From Dasypus novemcinctus (taxonomy: Eukaryota > Chordata > Mammalia > Cingulata > Dasypodidae): a stretch of DNA of 64,000 bases. The number at the start of each line of letters is the position of its first letter. Position 1 is the first letter of the stretch. The DNA lies in contig NC_080695.1 of assembly GCF_030445035.2 (NCBI RefSeq), forward strand, positions 496,001 to 560,000. Direction: 5' to 3'. The translations under genes and the position numbers were made by a program. Under the pieces are notes generated by a model. The model ran no database searches and was not told the origin of the DNA. It saw only the letters and a list, made by a program, of their open reading frames with translations. Shown one piece after another: positions 11,380 through 22,671 of the stretch.

Positions 11380-11645
11380 AGTTAAGAGATCAAAAGGAAT
11401 ATTACATTAAAAAACATAAGAAAACATAGAAAAATAAGAGGTTCCCATGTAACCCACTCCCCAATCCGCCATCACATCATTTTTGTAAATTGTATTTCTT
11501 TGAAGATATATACAGCACCAAAAAATATTGCGTTGAAAAATATAAGAGGCTCCCGTGTACTCCCCACCCCCAACCCCACTCCTCCCACACCAACAACCTC
11601 CTGCATCATTGTGGCACACTCATCATAATCGATGAACTCATTTTG
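11380..11645 (-). mobile_element. 3' terminus of L1-A
   Basis: This holds two related copies of the L1 3'-terminal phrase (ATTAAAAAACATAAG and GTTGAAAAATATAAGAGG, each followed by a CCCATGTAACCC-like or CCCACCCCCAACCCC-like stretch). They match the ends at 8,694, 20,212 and 56,654. It is in the same orientation as the main body of L1-A at 13,664, but the intervening UTR is inverted. Confidence 0.65.
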
Positions 11646-13663
11646 CACATAATGGAAACCAAAATGGAACTGTGTTTGATAGCTATGCTTCAAAATCTGT
11701 ACATCAGCTGCAGCAAATATAACATGAACATGTAAAAAGGTCATTGCTGGGGAAAGGGGAAAAGGGCTTGATGTTGGATATATGGGAGTCCCCTACATTG
11801 TATATGTGAATTGCTGTGATCTAAAACATTTTTAAGACAAAATTAAAAATTAGAAGGAAAAAAAAAAAGAAAGGATGTAGACACTGAGGAAGAAATGAAA
11901 GAAAATGCCTTGCCCCTGTACATATAGGACAGCAACTATTACACTTATGAAAGGGAAAATATTTGAAACAAATCTTTATAATATTTTTCATTTTATTAAT
12001 ACACCAATTTATTTTTACTTTATTTTAGTATTTCTAAATTTGTATGTATTCTGTTTCTAAACTTTAAACCCATCACTATATTTCCATTTCCTATGAAGTG
12101 AATTTGGCAATATGTTAGGCTTCATTGGTGAAGAAGTTTTGGACACAGAGAGGTTCAAAAATGGCAGGGGAGGAAGCCTGGTGTCGGGTGTTATTGATGG
12201 GAGGCAAGTGAGTGGGGGTGAGTTCCCCAGGGCATGTATTTATGGGACATAAAAATGTTCCTGATATATGTTGGGTGTTTTTAGAGTAGTTAGAGTTACA
12301 AACGTAAACTGAGGGAGTGCTGAGTTCCTACCCAGGGGAGGTCTGTCACATTTGCCAATGGAACAGCAATAATTCCCCAAGTGCAAAGGCAAAGACCAAC
12401 AAGGAAGGGTGGTCCAATAATGAGCCTTTGATACTGATGACTATGCTTATGAGCCTGTGTGCCTGAAATATGAACTAGGACTAGAGCTGCAGAGTGCATA
12501 AGAGTTACCTCCTGAGAGAGTCAATGTCATTCACATGTGGGCACTCTCTAAGCCAAACTCAGCATATAAATGCATTACCTTGCCCCCAGCATGGGACATG
12601 ACTCCTGGGTATGATCCTCCCTGGCGCTGAGGGATAACTACCAATCAGTGGCTGGTGATGCAAGTAGAAAGAGACCTTGAACAAAAGGGTCAACTCAGAC
12701 TAGCAGATTATCTCAGCCTGCATGTTGGATCAAGACTTAAAAACTCTTTTTTGACCTTGAATAAAAGAAGGAAATGGCAAAGACAACTGAGTTTATTTGG
12801 CTAAGAGTCTTCCAAAAAGAGTCAAGAAGTCATCAGAGGAGTCACAATTATGCACACCTCAGCAGGACCCCAGAGAGAGCCAAAGTAGATACAACCCTAG
12901 GTGCTGGTTTTCCTGAAGGCCACAGAAATCCACAGGGCATATGGTCATGGCAGATGGATTTGGAGTTCTGTGCCATGTCAGAGTGCCCTATGTTGGAATT
13001 TGTGCTCCTGATTGTGATGCAGCTGGACTCAGATGAGACTTTCCTTCACATACCTCTTCTATCACTTTTCCTGAACCTGTGGTTGGCTATACTGAGGGAA
13101 CTTGAATCTCTGGACTGCCCATGTGCCTGCTGGACCCTGAGCCTCAGCAGAGTTGTGACTCCTACTCTCTGGTTCACTGGACTTACTCAGGTCAGCTAAC
13201 AGGGAGGTGAAGATGATCAACCACCACACCAGGACACCAAGAGTGCCTACAACACCAAGCAGAGGAATTGCATCCATCATCCATGTGGAAGATAAGCCCC
13301 TTCTTGATCTAGAGCTGGAGTGGACATCACCATCCCAGGGTCCACAGAATGGAGGAGTAAAATATGGATTAGAGTGGACTTACTGATATTCTACTTTAAA
13401 ATTATTGTGACTAGGAATAGAAAACAATGTAGCATTAAGATGGAGAATGTGGCCACAGTAGTTGCAGAGGGCAGGGAGAGGGAAGAAGAGATGTGATGTG
13501 GGGGCATTTTTGGGACTTTGGGTCGTCCTAAATGATATTGCAGGGTCAGATGCTGGACTTTATATATCCTGCCATAACCCACTGAATGTGCTGGGGGAGA
13601 GTGTGAGCCACAGGATAAACCATTATTTATGTGGTGCAGCAGTGCTCCAAAATGTGTTCCTGC
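11646..13663 (+). mobile_element. Inverted segment of L1-A 3' UTR
   Basis: Read on the + strand this is collinear with the - strand of 58,800 down to about 56,800 in L1-C. It includes the internal A-rich tract (11,855-11,872, followed by GATGTAGACACTGAG), the GGCAGGGGAGGAA block, CATGGGACATGACTCC, and the CATCCATCATCCATGTGGAA block. Both neighbours are L1-A in - orientation, so this piece is flipped within the element. Short open frames in it are not genes. Confidence 0.7.
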
Positions 13664-16600
13664 TCATTACGTGGATCTCCCCCCACTGATACAACCCACT
13701 ATGACAAAATGATCACTCCGACATTCTCTAGAAACCTGCCCCAGGTGTGCCCTATCCTAATTGCCCCCAACCATCATCCTAAAGCAGTAGCCCTTCCTTG
13801 TCATATTGCCAAAAGTTTGTTCTCAACATTGTAGTTTCAATCACATACCTGTCAATCCCAAGTGTTCACCTGCTCCCTCCCCCAACCCTCCTCCCAGTTC
13901 CATGGAGAACTCAACCCACAATTGCCACCTTAGCCCCTGTAAATCTTGCACCACCTAACCCAATGTATCCCCACACCCCTGTCATAGCCCTTCACTGCAC
14001 AATTTCTCACTTCTATCTAATCATAGATTTCACCCATATGTGCATTGGTTCACAGACTTCTTTTATATGACCTGTAACCCTGTCTTCTAGTCTCTAGCTC
14101 TCGATGCCACCTCGAATTGCTTAATTTATATCAGAGAGGTCATGTAATACGCCTGGCTTGCGTCACTCAACATAGGGTCCTCAAGATTTATCCATGTTAT
14201 ACCGTGTGTTAACACTGCATTCCTCCCTGGAGCTGAGTAGTATTCCATTGTATGTATACACCACATTTTGTTTATCCATTCATCTGTTGATGGGCATTTG
14301 GGCTGATTCCAACTTTTGGCAATAGTGAGTAATGCTGCTCTGAACAGTGGTGTGCATATATCTGTTTGTGTCCTTGCTTTCAATTCAGTGGAATTGCTGG
14401 ATTATATGGCAATTCTATAGTTAGTTTTCTGAGGAACGGCCAAATTGTCCTCCACAATGGCTGGACCATTCTACATTCCCACTAGCAGTGGGTGAGTGTT
14501 CCCATGCCTCCACATCCTCTCCAGCACATGTACTCCTCTAATTTTTTAATAACTGCCAGTCTCATGAGTGTAAGATGTTATCTCATTGTACTTTTGATAT
14601 GCATTTCCCTAATAGCTTGTGATGTTGAGCATCTTTTCATGTATTTTTATCCATTTGTATTTCTTCTTTGGAGAAGCATCTGTTCAAATAAATCAGTTGA
14701 CCAGTTTTTAAATGGGTAGTTTTTGTTTTTATTTTTGAGATATAGGATTTCTTTCTATATGCTGGAATCTAGGCCTCTATCAGATATATGGTTACCAAAT
14801 ATTTTCTCCCATTGGATAGGCTATTGTTCACTTTCTTGACAAACTCTTTTGAGGTGTAAAAGGTTTTAATTTTGAGGAGGTCCCATTTATCTATTTTTTC
14901 TTTCACTGGTCCTGCTTTGGGTGTGAAGTTCATGAAACCATTTCCTATTACAATGTCCTATAGATGCTTCCCCACATTATATTCCAAGGTTTTTCTGGTC
15001 CTGGCTCTTACATTTAGATCATTGATCCATCTTGAGTTGATTTTTGTGTAAGGTGTGAGATGGTGATCCTCTCTCATTCTTTTGGATATGGATACCAGTT
15101 CTCCAAGCACCATTTGTTGAAGAGGTCTTTCTCTCCCAGTTGAGTGGGTTTGGTGACCTTGCTGAATATCAGATGACTGTATCTGTGAGGATCTATATCA
15201 GAACTCTCACATACGATCTATTGGTCAGTAGGTCTATCCTTGTGCCAATGCCATGCACTTTTGATCATTGTAGCTTTTTAGTATGCTTTAAAGTCAGATA
15301 GTGTGATTCCTCTGATTTCACTTTTCTTTTTCAATATATCTTTGTCTATTCAAGGCCACTTGCCCTTTCAAATAATTTCATAGTTAGTTTTTCCTATTCC
15401 ATAAAAAGAAATGCTGCTTTGATTTTTATTGGGATTGCATTAAGTCTGTAGATTAGTTTGGGTAGTGTAGACATCTTAATGATATTTAGTCTTCCTATCC
15501 ATGAAAAGGGAATGTTCTTCCATTTATTTATGTCTTCTTTGATTTCTGTTAACAGCGTTGTGTAGCTGTCTGTGTATAAGTCAGATACATCTTTAGTTAA
15601 ATTTATTCCTACTATTTGAATTTTTTTTAGTTACTAATGTAAATGGTATTTCTTTCTTGCTTTCCTCCTCGGATTGCTCATTATTCATCTACAGAAATGC
15701 TACTGATTTTTGTTCATTGATCTTATACCCTGAAACTTTACTGAACTCATTTTTAAGTTCCAGAAGCTTTGCTGGAGATTTCTCAGGACTTTCTATGCAT
15801 AGGATCATGTCATCTGCAAATAGTGAAATGTTCACTTCTTCCTTTCCAGTTTGGCTGCCTTTTATATCTTTTTCTTGCCTCAGTACTCGTGCAAGTACTT
15901 CTCACACTATGTTAAATAGGTGGGGTGATAATGGACATCTTTGTCTTATTCCTGATCTTAGAGGGAAAGCTTTTAGGATTTCACCATTATGTATGTTAGC
16001 AGTCGGTTTTTATATATACCCTTCATCATGTTCAGAAAGTTTCTCTATTCCTGTCTTTTGCAGTGTTTTTACCAGGAAAGCGTGCTGTATTTTCTCAAAA
16101 GTTTTTGCATTTATAGAAATGATCATGTGATTTTTCTCTTTCGATCTGTTTATGTGGTTTACTACATTGATGGATCTGCTTATGTTGAACCATCCTTGCA
16201 TGCCCAGGATGAAACCCACTTGGCCTTGGTATATAATTTGTTTGATGTGTTGTTGAATACAGTTAGCAAGTATTCTGCTGAGGATTTTAGCATTTGGTTT
16301 CATTAGAGGGATTGGTCTGTAATTTTCCTTTCTTGTGGCATCTTTGTTTGCTTTGGTATTAGGGTAATGTTGGCATTATAGAAAGTGTTAGGCTGTGTTC
16401 CTTCTACTTCTATTTTTTAGAAGAGTATAAGCAGGATTGGTGTTAGTTCTTTCCAGTTCATTTGGTAGAATTCACCGGTGAAGCCATCTGGTTCTGGGCT
16501 TTTATTCGCTGGGAGGTTTTTAATGACTGATTCTACTTCTTTACTTGTGATTGGACAGTTGAGTTCATCGATTTATTCTTTTGTAAATGTAGGTTGCTTA

Positions 16601-17030
16601 CGTGTTTCTAGGAATTTGTTCATTTCCTCTAAATTGTCCCTCTTGTTGGCATATAATATTTCAAAGTATCCTGTTATGATACTCTTTATTTCTGTGGGGT
16701 CAGTGGTGATATCCCCTTCCTCATTTCTTATTTTGTATATTGGCGTCTTCTCTCTTTTTTTCTTTGTTAGTCTAGCTAAGAGTTTGTCAACTATTGCTTT
16801 TGGTTATTTTTTCTAGTGCTTTCTTATTTTCAATTTCATTTAGTTCTGCTCTAATCTTTCTTGTTTCCTTCTTTCTACATCCTTAAGGGTTAATTTGTTG
16901 TTTTTTTCCTAATCCCTCCATGTGTGTGTTTAGGTCTTCAATTTTAGCTCTTTCTTCTTATTTGATATATGCATTTATGGCTATGAATTTCCCTCTCAGT
17001 ACAGTTTTTGCTGCATCCCATAGGTTTTTT

Positions 17031-17464
17031 CCTTTAAAGATTTATTTCTCCCCCCTCACTCCATTGTCTGCTCTCTGTATGCTTTTGCTCTGTGTTCTTT
17101 TGTGTCAGCTTGAACTTTCATTGGGTGGCTCTATGAACTGAAACTGGGACCTTCCAGAGTAGGAGAAGGCAAACATTCTCTTGTGCCACCTCACCTCTCT
17201 TGTCTGTTCTGTCTTTTAATGTCTCTCCTCTGTGTCTTTTTTTATTGCATCATCTTGCTGCACCAGCTCTCTGCATGGCCCAGAACTCCTGTGTGTGGCA
17301 GCACTCCTGCACGGGGCAGTCCTCTGTGCAGACCAACTCTCTGGGTAGGCCAGCTCACCACATGGGCCAGCTTGCCTTCACCAGGAGGCCCTTGGCAATG
17401 AACCTAGGACCTCCTATATAGTAGCCGGGAGCTCAATTGTTTGAGCCACATCTGCTTCCCCCAG
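17031..17464 (-). mobile_element. DAS-type SINE inside ORF2 of L1-A
   Basis: On the - strand the element has a tRNA-like head near 17,460 (GGGGGAAGCAGATGTGGCTC) and an AAATCTTT tail near 17,037. It is flanked by a perfect 9 bp duplication, AGGTTTTTT, at 17,022-17,030 and 17,465-17,473. The target is within an ORF2 segment that is uninterrupted in L1-C (around 62,645). L1-B has a SINE at the same site. Confidence 0.85.
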
Positions 17465-18286
17465 AGGTTTTTTATATATTTCGTTGTCATTTTCATTCAT
17501 TTCATGGTAGTTACTGATTTCTTTTGAGATTTCCTCCTTGACACACGGTTTGTCTAAGAGCATACTCTACTCTATAACTTCCATATTTTTGTGCCTAATC
17601 TGGTTCTCTGACCCTTACTGATATCCAGCATCATTCAATTGTGGTCAGAGAAATTACTTTGTATAATTACAATCTTTCTGAATTCATTGAAAAATTTTCT
17701 GTGGCCTAGCATGTGGTCTATCTTGGAGAATGATCCATGCGCTCTAGAGAAGAATGTATAGCCCACTGTTCTTGTGTGTAGTGTTCTGTATATGTCTATT
17801 AGGTCCAGATCCTCTACTATATTATTCAAAGTCTTTGTTTCTTGATTCTCTGTTGAGATGTTGTCATGGTGGTAATGGTGTATTAAATTCCCCCACTATA
17901 ACTGTAGGAACATCTATTTCTCCACTTAGTTTTTCCAGTGTTTGTCTCCTGTATTTTGAGGTGCACTGGTTTGGTGCATAAATGTTTATGATTGTTGTTT
18001 CTTCTTGAAAGATTCCTCTTTTACTCATAGATAGTGTCTGACATTGTCTCTTACAATAGTTTATATTTAAAGTCTATTTTGTCTGATGTTAGTATAGCTA
18101 CTCCCACCCTTTTTTGGTTATTGTTTGCTTATAAGATTGTTTTCCAGTCGTTCACTTTCAGCTTCCTGGAAATCTAGGTCTAAGGTGGGTTTCTTGTAGA
18201 CAGCATAGAGATAGGTCATATTTCCTTGTCTGTTCTGCCAGTCTGTGTCCCTTGACTGGTGAGTTTAGTCCTTTAACATTCAGTGT

Positions 18287-18815
18287 TGTAGCAGTTTGAT
18301 ATGGATATGAATTCCAAAAGTAGGTATTGGTTTATGTTTGTGACCTGGTCTTTACCTGGCATGATTGAGTTATGATGAGGGCTTTGACTGGGCCACATCA
18401 TTAGGACATTGAGTCCCTGCTCCTTGGCATGTGGGGACTCAGATAAAAGGCGTGTCAAAGGACAGAGTTGGGGGTTCTTAATGTTAAAGTTTTGATGTTG
18501 GAGTTTGATGCTGAAGTCTTAAGCTGGAGCAGCTGGAAGTAAGCACACAGAGGGAAGAGAAGCAAGCCCCAGAAAGAGAGGGTCCTTGAGCCCAGAGAGA
18601 AGCAAGACCCTGGAAGGGAGGAACCCAGGAAGCCTGAACTCTCACAGCCGTCACCAGGCATCTTGCTCCACCATGTGTAAATAGGAGTCGGTGAGAGAAG
18701 TAACTCATGCTTTATGGCCTGGTATCTGTAAGCTCCTACCCTAAATAAACACCCTTTATAAAAACCAACCAATTTCTGGAATTTTTCATCAGCACGCCTT
18801 TGACTGACAAATACA
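18287..18815 (+). mobile_element. Solo LTR of ERVL-MaLR type inserted in L1-A
   Basis: A 529 bp segment starts TGTAGCAGTTTGATATGG and ends ACTGACAAATACA. It is flanked by the 5 bp direct repeat AGTGT (18,282-18,286 and 18,816-18,820), and the L1 sequence resumes directly after it. The AAATAAACACCC poly(A)-signal region and the CCAATTTCTGG...TCATCAGCA ending are typical of MaLR LTRs. No internal region is present, so it is a solo LTR. It is younger than L1-A. Confidence 0.8.
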
Positions 18816-19744
18816 AGTGTTTTTCACTCTCATGGAATTACTTACATTAGCCATATTTTCTTTGGGTTTATGTATGTAATATGTTGTTTTTATTCCTCTT
18901 TTTGTCTTTTCAGTTTTTCTTACACTCTCCTCCAACTCTCTCTCTCTCTCCTGTTTTTCCTTTCAACCTGCAGAACCCCCTTTAGCATTTCTTGGAGGTT
19001 AGGATTCTTACTGGCATGCTCTCTTAATTTCTGTTTCTCTGTGACTATTTTGAACTCTCCATCATGTTTGAATGCTAGCTTTGCTGGATAGAGAATTCTT
19101 GTCTGAAAGGTTGTGGTTTTGTTTGTTTTTTTTTTGTACTTTAACTATGTCTTGCCACTGTCTTCTTGGCCCCATGGTTTCAGATGAAAAATCAGCACTT
19201 AATCTTATTGAGTTTCCCTTGTATGTGGTGGTTCTCTTTTCTCTTGCTGCCTTCAGTATTTTCTCTTTGTCTTGAACATTGGAGAGTTTGACAAGTATAA
19301 GTCTTGGAGCAGGCCTGTTGGGATTTATGCTGTTTGGGGTGTGCTGTGCTTCCTGGACATGTACATCCATCTCCATCAATAGGGCTGGGAAGTTTTCAGT
19401 CATTATTTCCTTCAACTCCCTTTCTGTCCCCTTTCCGTTCTCTTCTCCCTCTGGGTTCCCTATAATGCGTATGCTTGTATGTTTTGTGTTGTCATTCAAA
19501 TCCCTAAGGCAAGTCCCTGCTGGATATTTTCTGTCTTTTTATCTATCAATTTTACAATGTTTGATTGCAGGTATTCTGTCTGCCACATCACTAATTCTTT
19601 CCTCTGCCTCCTCAAATCTGCTGTTATGTGCTTCCAGTGTATTTTTGATTTCTTGGATTGTGCCACTCATCACCATCATCAATCATATCCATTATCTTTT
19701 TATGTATGTTTACACTTTCTTCAGTATGCTCCCCTAGTGTTTTC

Positions 19745-20155
19745 TTTTTTTTTTTTAAGATTTATTTTATTTATTTCTCCCCCCCGCCTTGGTTGTCTGT
19801 TCTCTGTGTCTGTTTGCTGCGTGATGTTCTTTGTCTGCTTCTGTTGTTGACAGCGGCAGAGGAATCTGTGTTTCTTTTTGTTGCATCATCTTGTTGTGTC
19901 TGCTCTCCATGTGTGCGGTGCCATTCCTGGGTAAGCTACACTCTCTTTCACACTGGGCGACTCTCCGTACGGGGTGCACCCCTTGTGCATGGGGCTCCCC
20001 TACATGGGGACACCCCTGTGTGGCATGGCATTCCTTGCACCCATCAGCACTGCACATGGGCCAGCTCCACACGGGTCAAGGAGGCCCAGTGTTTGAACCG
20101 TGGACCTGTCATGTGGTAGGCAGATGCCCTTACCCCTGGGCCAAGTCTGCTTCCC
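19745..20155 (-). mobile_element. DAS-III-like SINE
   Basis: A full-length copy of about 410 bp. Its - strand head is GGGAAGCAGACTTGGCCCAG with a tRNA-like B box, the body includes the TCCCCATGTAGGGGAGCCCC segment, and the tail is an AAATAAATAAAATCTT-like stretch with poly(T) at 19,745-19,757 on the + strand. This subfamily is the clearest marker that the genome is armadillo-like. It sits in the 5' part of L1-A. A clean target duplication was not resolved. Confidence 0.85.
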
Positions 20156-20211
20156 ATGTCCTCCTGTTTCTTGGGATGGTTTGTAATTTTTTGTTGCTGT
20201 CTGGTCATCTT

Positions 20212-20796
20212 CTTTTTACTTTTTTTTCTTCTTTATTTTCTTTTAAATGTTACATTCCAAAAATATGAGGTCCCCATATACCCCCCACACCCCCCACCCC
20301 ATTCCTCCCACGTCAACCGACTCTTCCATCCTCGTGGCACATTCACTGAATCTGGGTGAATACATTTTGGAGCACTGTTGCACCACATGGACAGTGGTCC
20401 ACATTGTAGTTTACACTCTCCCCCATTCCACCCAGTGGGGAATGGCAGGACACACCATGTCCAGCATCTGTCCCTGCAGCACCACCCAGGATAACTCCAA
20501 ATCCTGAAAAAGTGCCCACATCATATCTCTTCTTCCCTTTCCCACCATCAGCAGCTACCGTGGCCACTTTCTCTACATCAATATTACAATTTCTTCCCTT
20601 ACTAATCACAATAGTTCCCCAGCAGAACACCAGTAAGTCCACTCTAATCCATACTCTATTCCTCCATCCTGTGGACCCTGGGATGGTGATGTCCAGTCCC
20701 CCTCCACATCAAGAGGGGGCTTAGATTCCACATGGACGATGGATGCAATTCTCCTGCTTGCCGTTGTAGGCACTCTTGGCTCCTTGGTGCGGTGGT
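20212..20796 (-). mobile_element. 5'-truncated L1 3'-UTR insertion with 12 bp duplication
   Basis: The 585 bp insert begins with T-rich sequence and carries the terminal L1 3' UTR collinear with 56,654-57,240. It is bounded by TCTGGTCATCTT at 20,200-20,211 and 20,797-20,808. It consists only of UTR and split the 5' part of L1-A. The duplication shows that retrotransposition primed at this terminus. Confidence 0.85.
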
Positions 20797-21052
20797 TCTG
20801 GTCATCTTTTTATCTTGATGGCTTTATTCAGATGTTTAGCTTCTCTCTCTAGGGTTTTATTTAACTGCTGTTTCTGTGTGTGTTAAGTTTTCTTTGTTTT
20901 TCTTGATCTATTTCCTTGCTGTTTTCTATGTTCCCTTGAAGGACAAAGATTAGGGTCAGAGAAAGCAAAAGAGGTAAGAAAAGAAAGAGGATAAGAGTAA
21001 TAATAATAGTAAAAGTTAGAAGAGTTATCATATAAGACCTAGGAAAATGAAT

Positions 21053-21460
21053 TTTTTTAAGGATTTATTTTATTTATTTCTCTCCCTTTTCCCCCGTTAT
21101 CTGCTTTCTGTGTCCATTCACTGTGAGTTCTACTGTGTCTGCTTGCATTATCCGGTGGCACTGGGAAACTGCATCTTTTTTTGTTGTGTCATTTTGCTGC
21201 ATCAGCTCTCCGTGAGCATGGCCCCACTCTGGGGTAGGCTGAGCTTTTTTCACACAGGGCGGCTCTCTTTGTGGGGTGCACTCCTTGTGTATGGGGCACC
21301 CCTCCACCGAGGCACCCCTGTGTGGCATGGTACTCCCTGTACACAGCAGCTCTGCGCAAGGGCCAGCTCACCACATGGGTCAGGAGGCCCTGGGGATTGA
21401 ACCCTGGACCCTCCATATGGTAGACAGATGCACTCTCGGTTGAGCCACGTCCGCTTCCCT
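21053..21460 (-). mobile_element. DAS-III-like SINE with near-perfect 10 bp duplication
   Basis: A full-length copy of about 408 bp with head GGGAAGCGGACGTGGCTCAAC on the - strand and an ATAAATAAAATAAATCC tail. It is flanked by GAAAATGAAT (21,043-21,052) and GAAAACGAAT (21,461-21,470), one mismatch apart. The internal promoter A and B boxes look well kept, so this is among the younger repeats here. Confidence 0.85.
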
Positions 21461-21470
21461 GAAAACGAAT

Positions 21471-22110
21471 GTTTAATAATGTAAGCAGTGTAGAGTAATA
21501 GGAATGAAAAAGTGGAGAACCTACAATGAAATGAGATACTGAATAGAGAAAATATATATAATGAATTAAAAGGCCAGAATGATGAGGAGAGAGAGAAAGA
21601 CAAAAGAAAGGACAAAAAGGAAAAAATTGATAAAAAAAGAAAACAGAATAGACAAAATAGAAATAAAAGACAGAAAAATGGTGGACTAAACAATGAGAGG
21701 CAGAATGTAAGAACAACCAGAGAGAGCGGAAGGTAGGAAGATGAAGGAAGGAAAGGAGCCTTGGCATACAAAATCAGTGTCCACAGAACGGGGAAATCAA
21801 GGGAACAAGGAACAGGCCAGCAGCACCGAATTGAGAAGAAAAAAAAGGGGTGGAGTGGGGGAAGAAAGAGGGAATAAAAACAAACAAACAAACCCACAGC
21901 AAGCATCAAAGAAAACCTCAGGACGAGCAGCCTCCCCTCTAGGCCCTGAGGGGCTTCTCTGGCTGCAGTGCTCATCTCTCACTTCCCTTCAGCCTGCCCT
22001 CCGCAGGTTCTGAAGCAGATTTTAGCAAGTAAACTAAGTCAGATTTTCTTCTTAGGGAAAATAAGAGACCCAGGAGAAGTTAATTCAAGGATAACGCCTA
22101 TATTTTCCCC
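21471..22110. other. Purine-rich DNA, possible 5' UTR of L1-A
   Basis: The + strand is strongly A/G-rich (agagagaaagacaaaag-like runs at 21,580-21,690) and ends with a (CAAA)n tract near 21,880-21,895. It lies directly beyond the 5' part of L1-A and may be its 5' UTR. It does not resemble the monomer-type 5' UTR of L1-D, so the assignment is weak. No gene is seen. Confidence 0.3.
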
Positions 22111-22154
22111 ATCCTAAAGTATCTCTGGATGGTGGATGTCCTGGTGGGCAGCAC

Positions 22155-22230
22155 TACTCTAAGAGGAGCGGGAATTGAACGTGGGGCCCCGTGTATTCAA
22201 GGCAGAAACCCCCACTGAGCTAAGCTTCTT
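22155..22230 (-). repeat. tRNA-like relic (SINE head or tRNA pseudogene)
   Basis: On the - strand, an A-box-like TTAGCTCAGTGG and a B-box-like GTTCAATTCCC lie about 35 bases apart, as in tRNA genes and tRNA-derived SINEs. The surrounding arms do not fold into a convincing full cloverleaf by eye, so a functional tRNA is unlikely. Confidence 0.4.
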
Positions 22231-22671
22231 TGGAAAACTGTCCTGTCGCCTCCCTGGGTGGGGTGGCTCTTGAATTGTGTGGATACTGCGGATCTGGAGC
22301 CCTCCCTGCCCCTCTCTATTTCCACTGTTTTCTCTCCAGGGCAGCAGGTGCAGTTCCCTTTTGAAATTCACATGGGACCCTGGTGGACTCAACTCATCTC
22401 AGAAAAAAATGCCTCTCAGCCCTCTTTGAGAGCAACCCCTCCTCCAAGGGGACCCTAAATAGGCTCTTGGAAGCTTATTAAGCGCTTCCTACTGCTTGTC
22501 TCCCTTAGAGGAGTTGACATTTTGGTAGTTTTCAGCCTGGACCAGTCAGAGGCCTGACTCCGCCCTCCCCCAGGCCAGGTCCTCCACCTCCGACAGTTAG
22601 GGCCATCAGGTGCCCCGCCTCCCCTGTGCCGCCTTGAACCACTGTGTGCTCCCCAAAGGCCAAAGGGGGTC

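Larger units (their letters stand above)
13664..21042 (-). mobile_element. L1-A: near full-length L1, nested with other insertions
   Basis: Order on the - strand: a 5' region about 20,810-21,042, ORF1 (C-terminal part 19,062-19,499), ORF2 starting with an ATGGCTAA context near 18,854 and ending near 14,110, then 3' UTR to 13,664. ORF1 shows the RRM/C-terminal signature (GNPEGEE, PALLMEMDVHVQEAQ, KEKILKAAREK, RLSADFSSET). ORF2 pieces show the Cys-region tail ([24 protein letters not shown]) and RT fragments ([20 protein letters not shown]). Many stops and frameshifts are spread over ORF2, so it is dead. Insertions within it are SINEs at 17,031, 19,745 and nearby 21,053, an LTR at 18,287, and an L1 tail at 20,212. 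Relative to L1-C it also lacks about 25 bp near 16,790, a deletion shared with L1-B. Confidence 0.85.

Noticed and set aside
12774-13280. Open frames of 141 and 72 codons
   Set aside because: They lie wholly in L1 3' UTR sequence that recurs at 23,197-23,699 and 57,373-57,666; they are repeat shadows.
11646-19740. A 5' inversion by twin priming to explain the L1-A layout
   Set aside because: Twin priming inverts the 5' part and leaves the sense 3' part at the poly(A) end; here an internal UTR piece is flipped with both flanks in the same orientation.
21471-21970. Coding frames in the purine-rich block (for example 90 codons on + near 21,741)
   Set aside because: Lys/Glu/Arg-rich translation of low-complexity purine DNA with no domain; probably L1 5' UTR or simple repeat.
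22155-22230. A functional tRNA gene on the - strand
   Set aside because: A and B boxes are recognisable but the arms do not pair convincingly; it is better read as a SINE head or tRNA relic.
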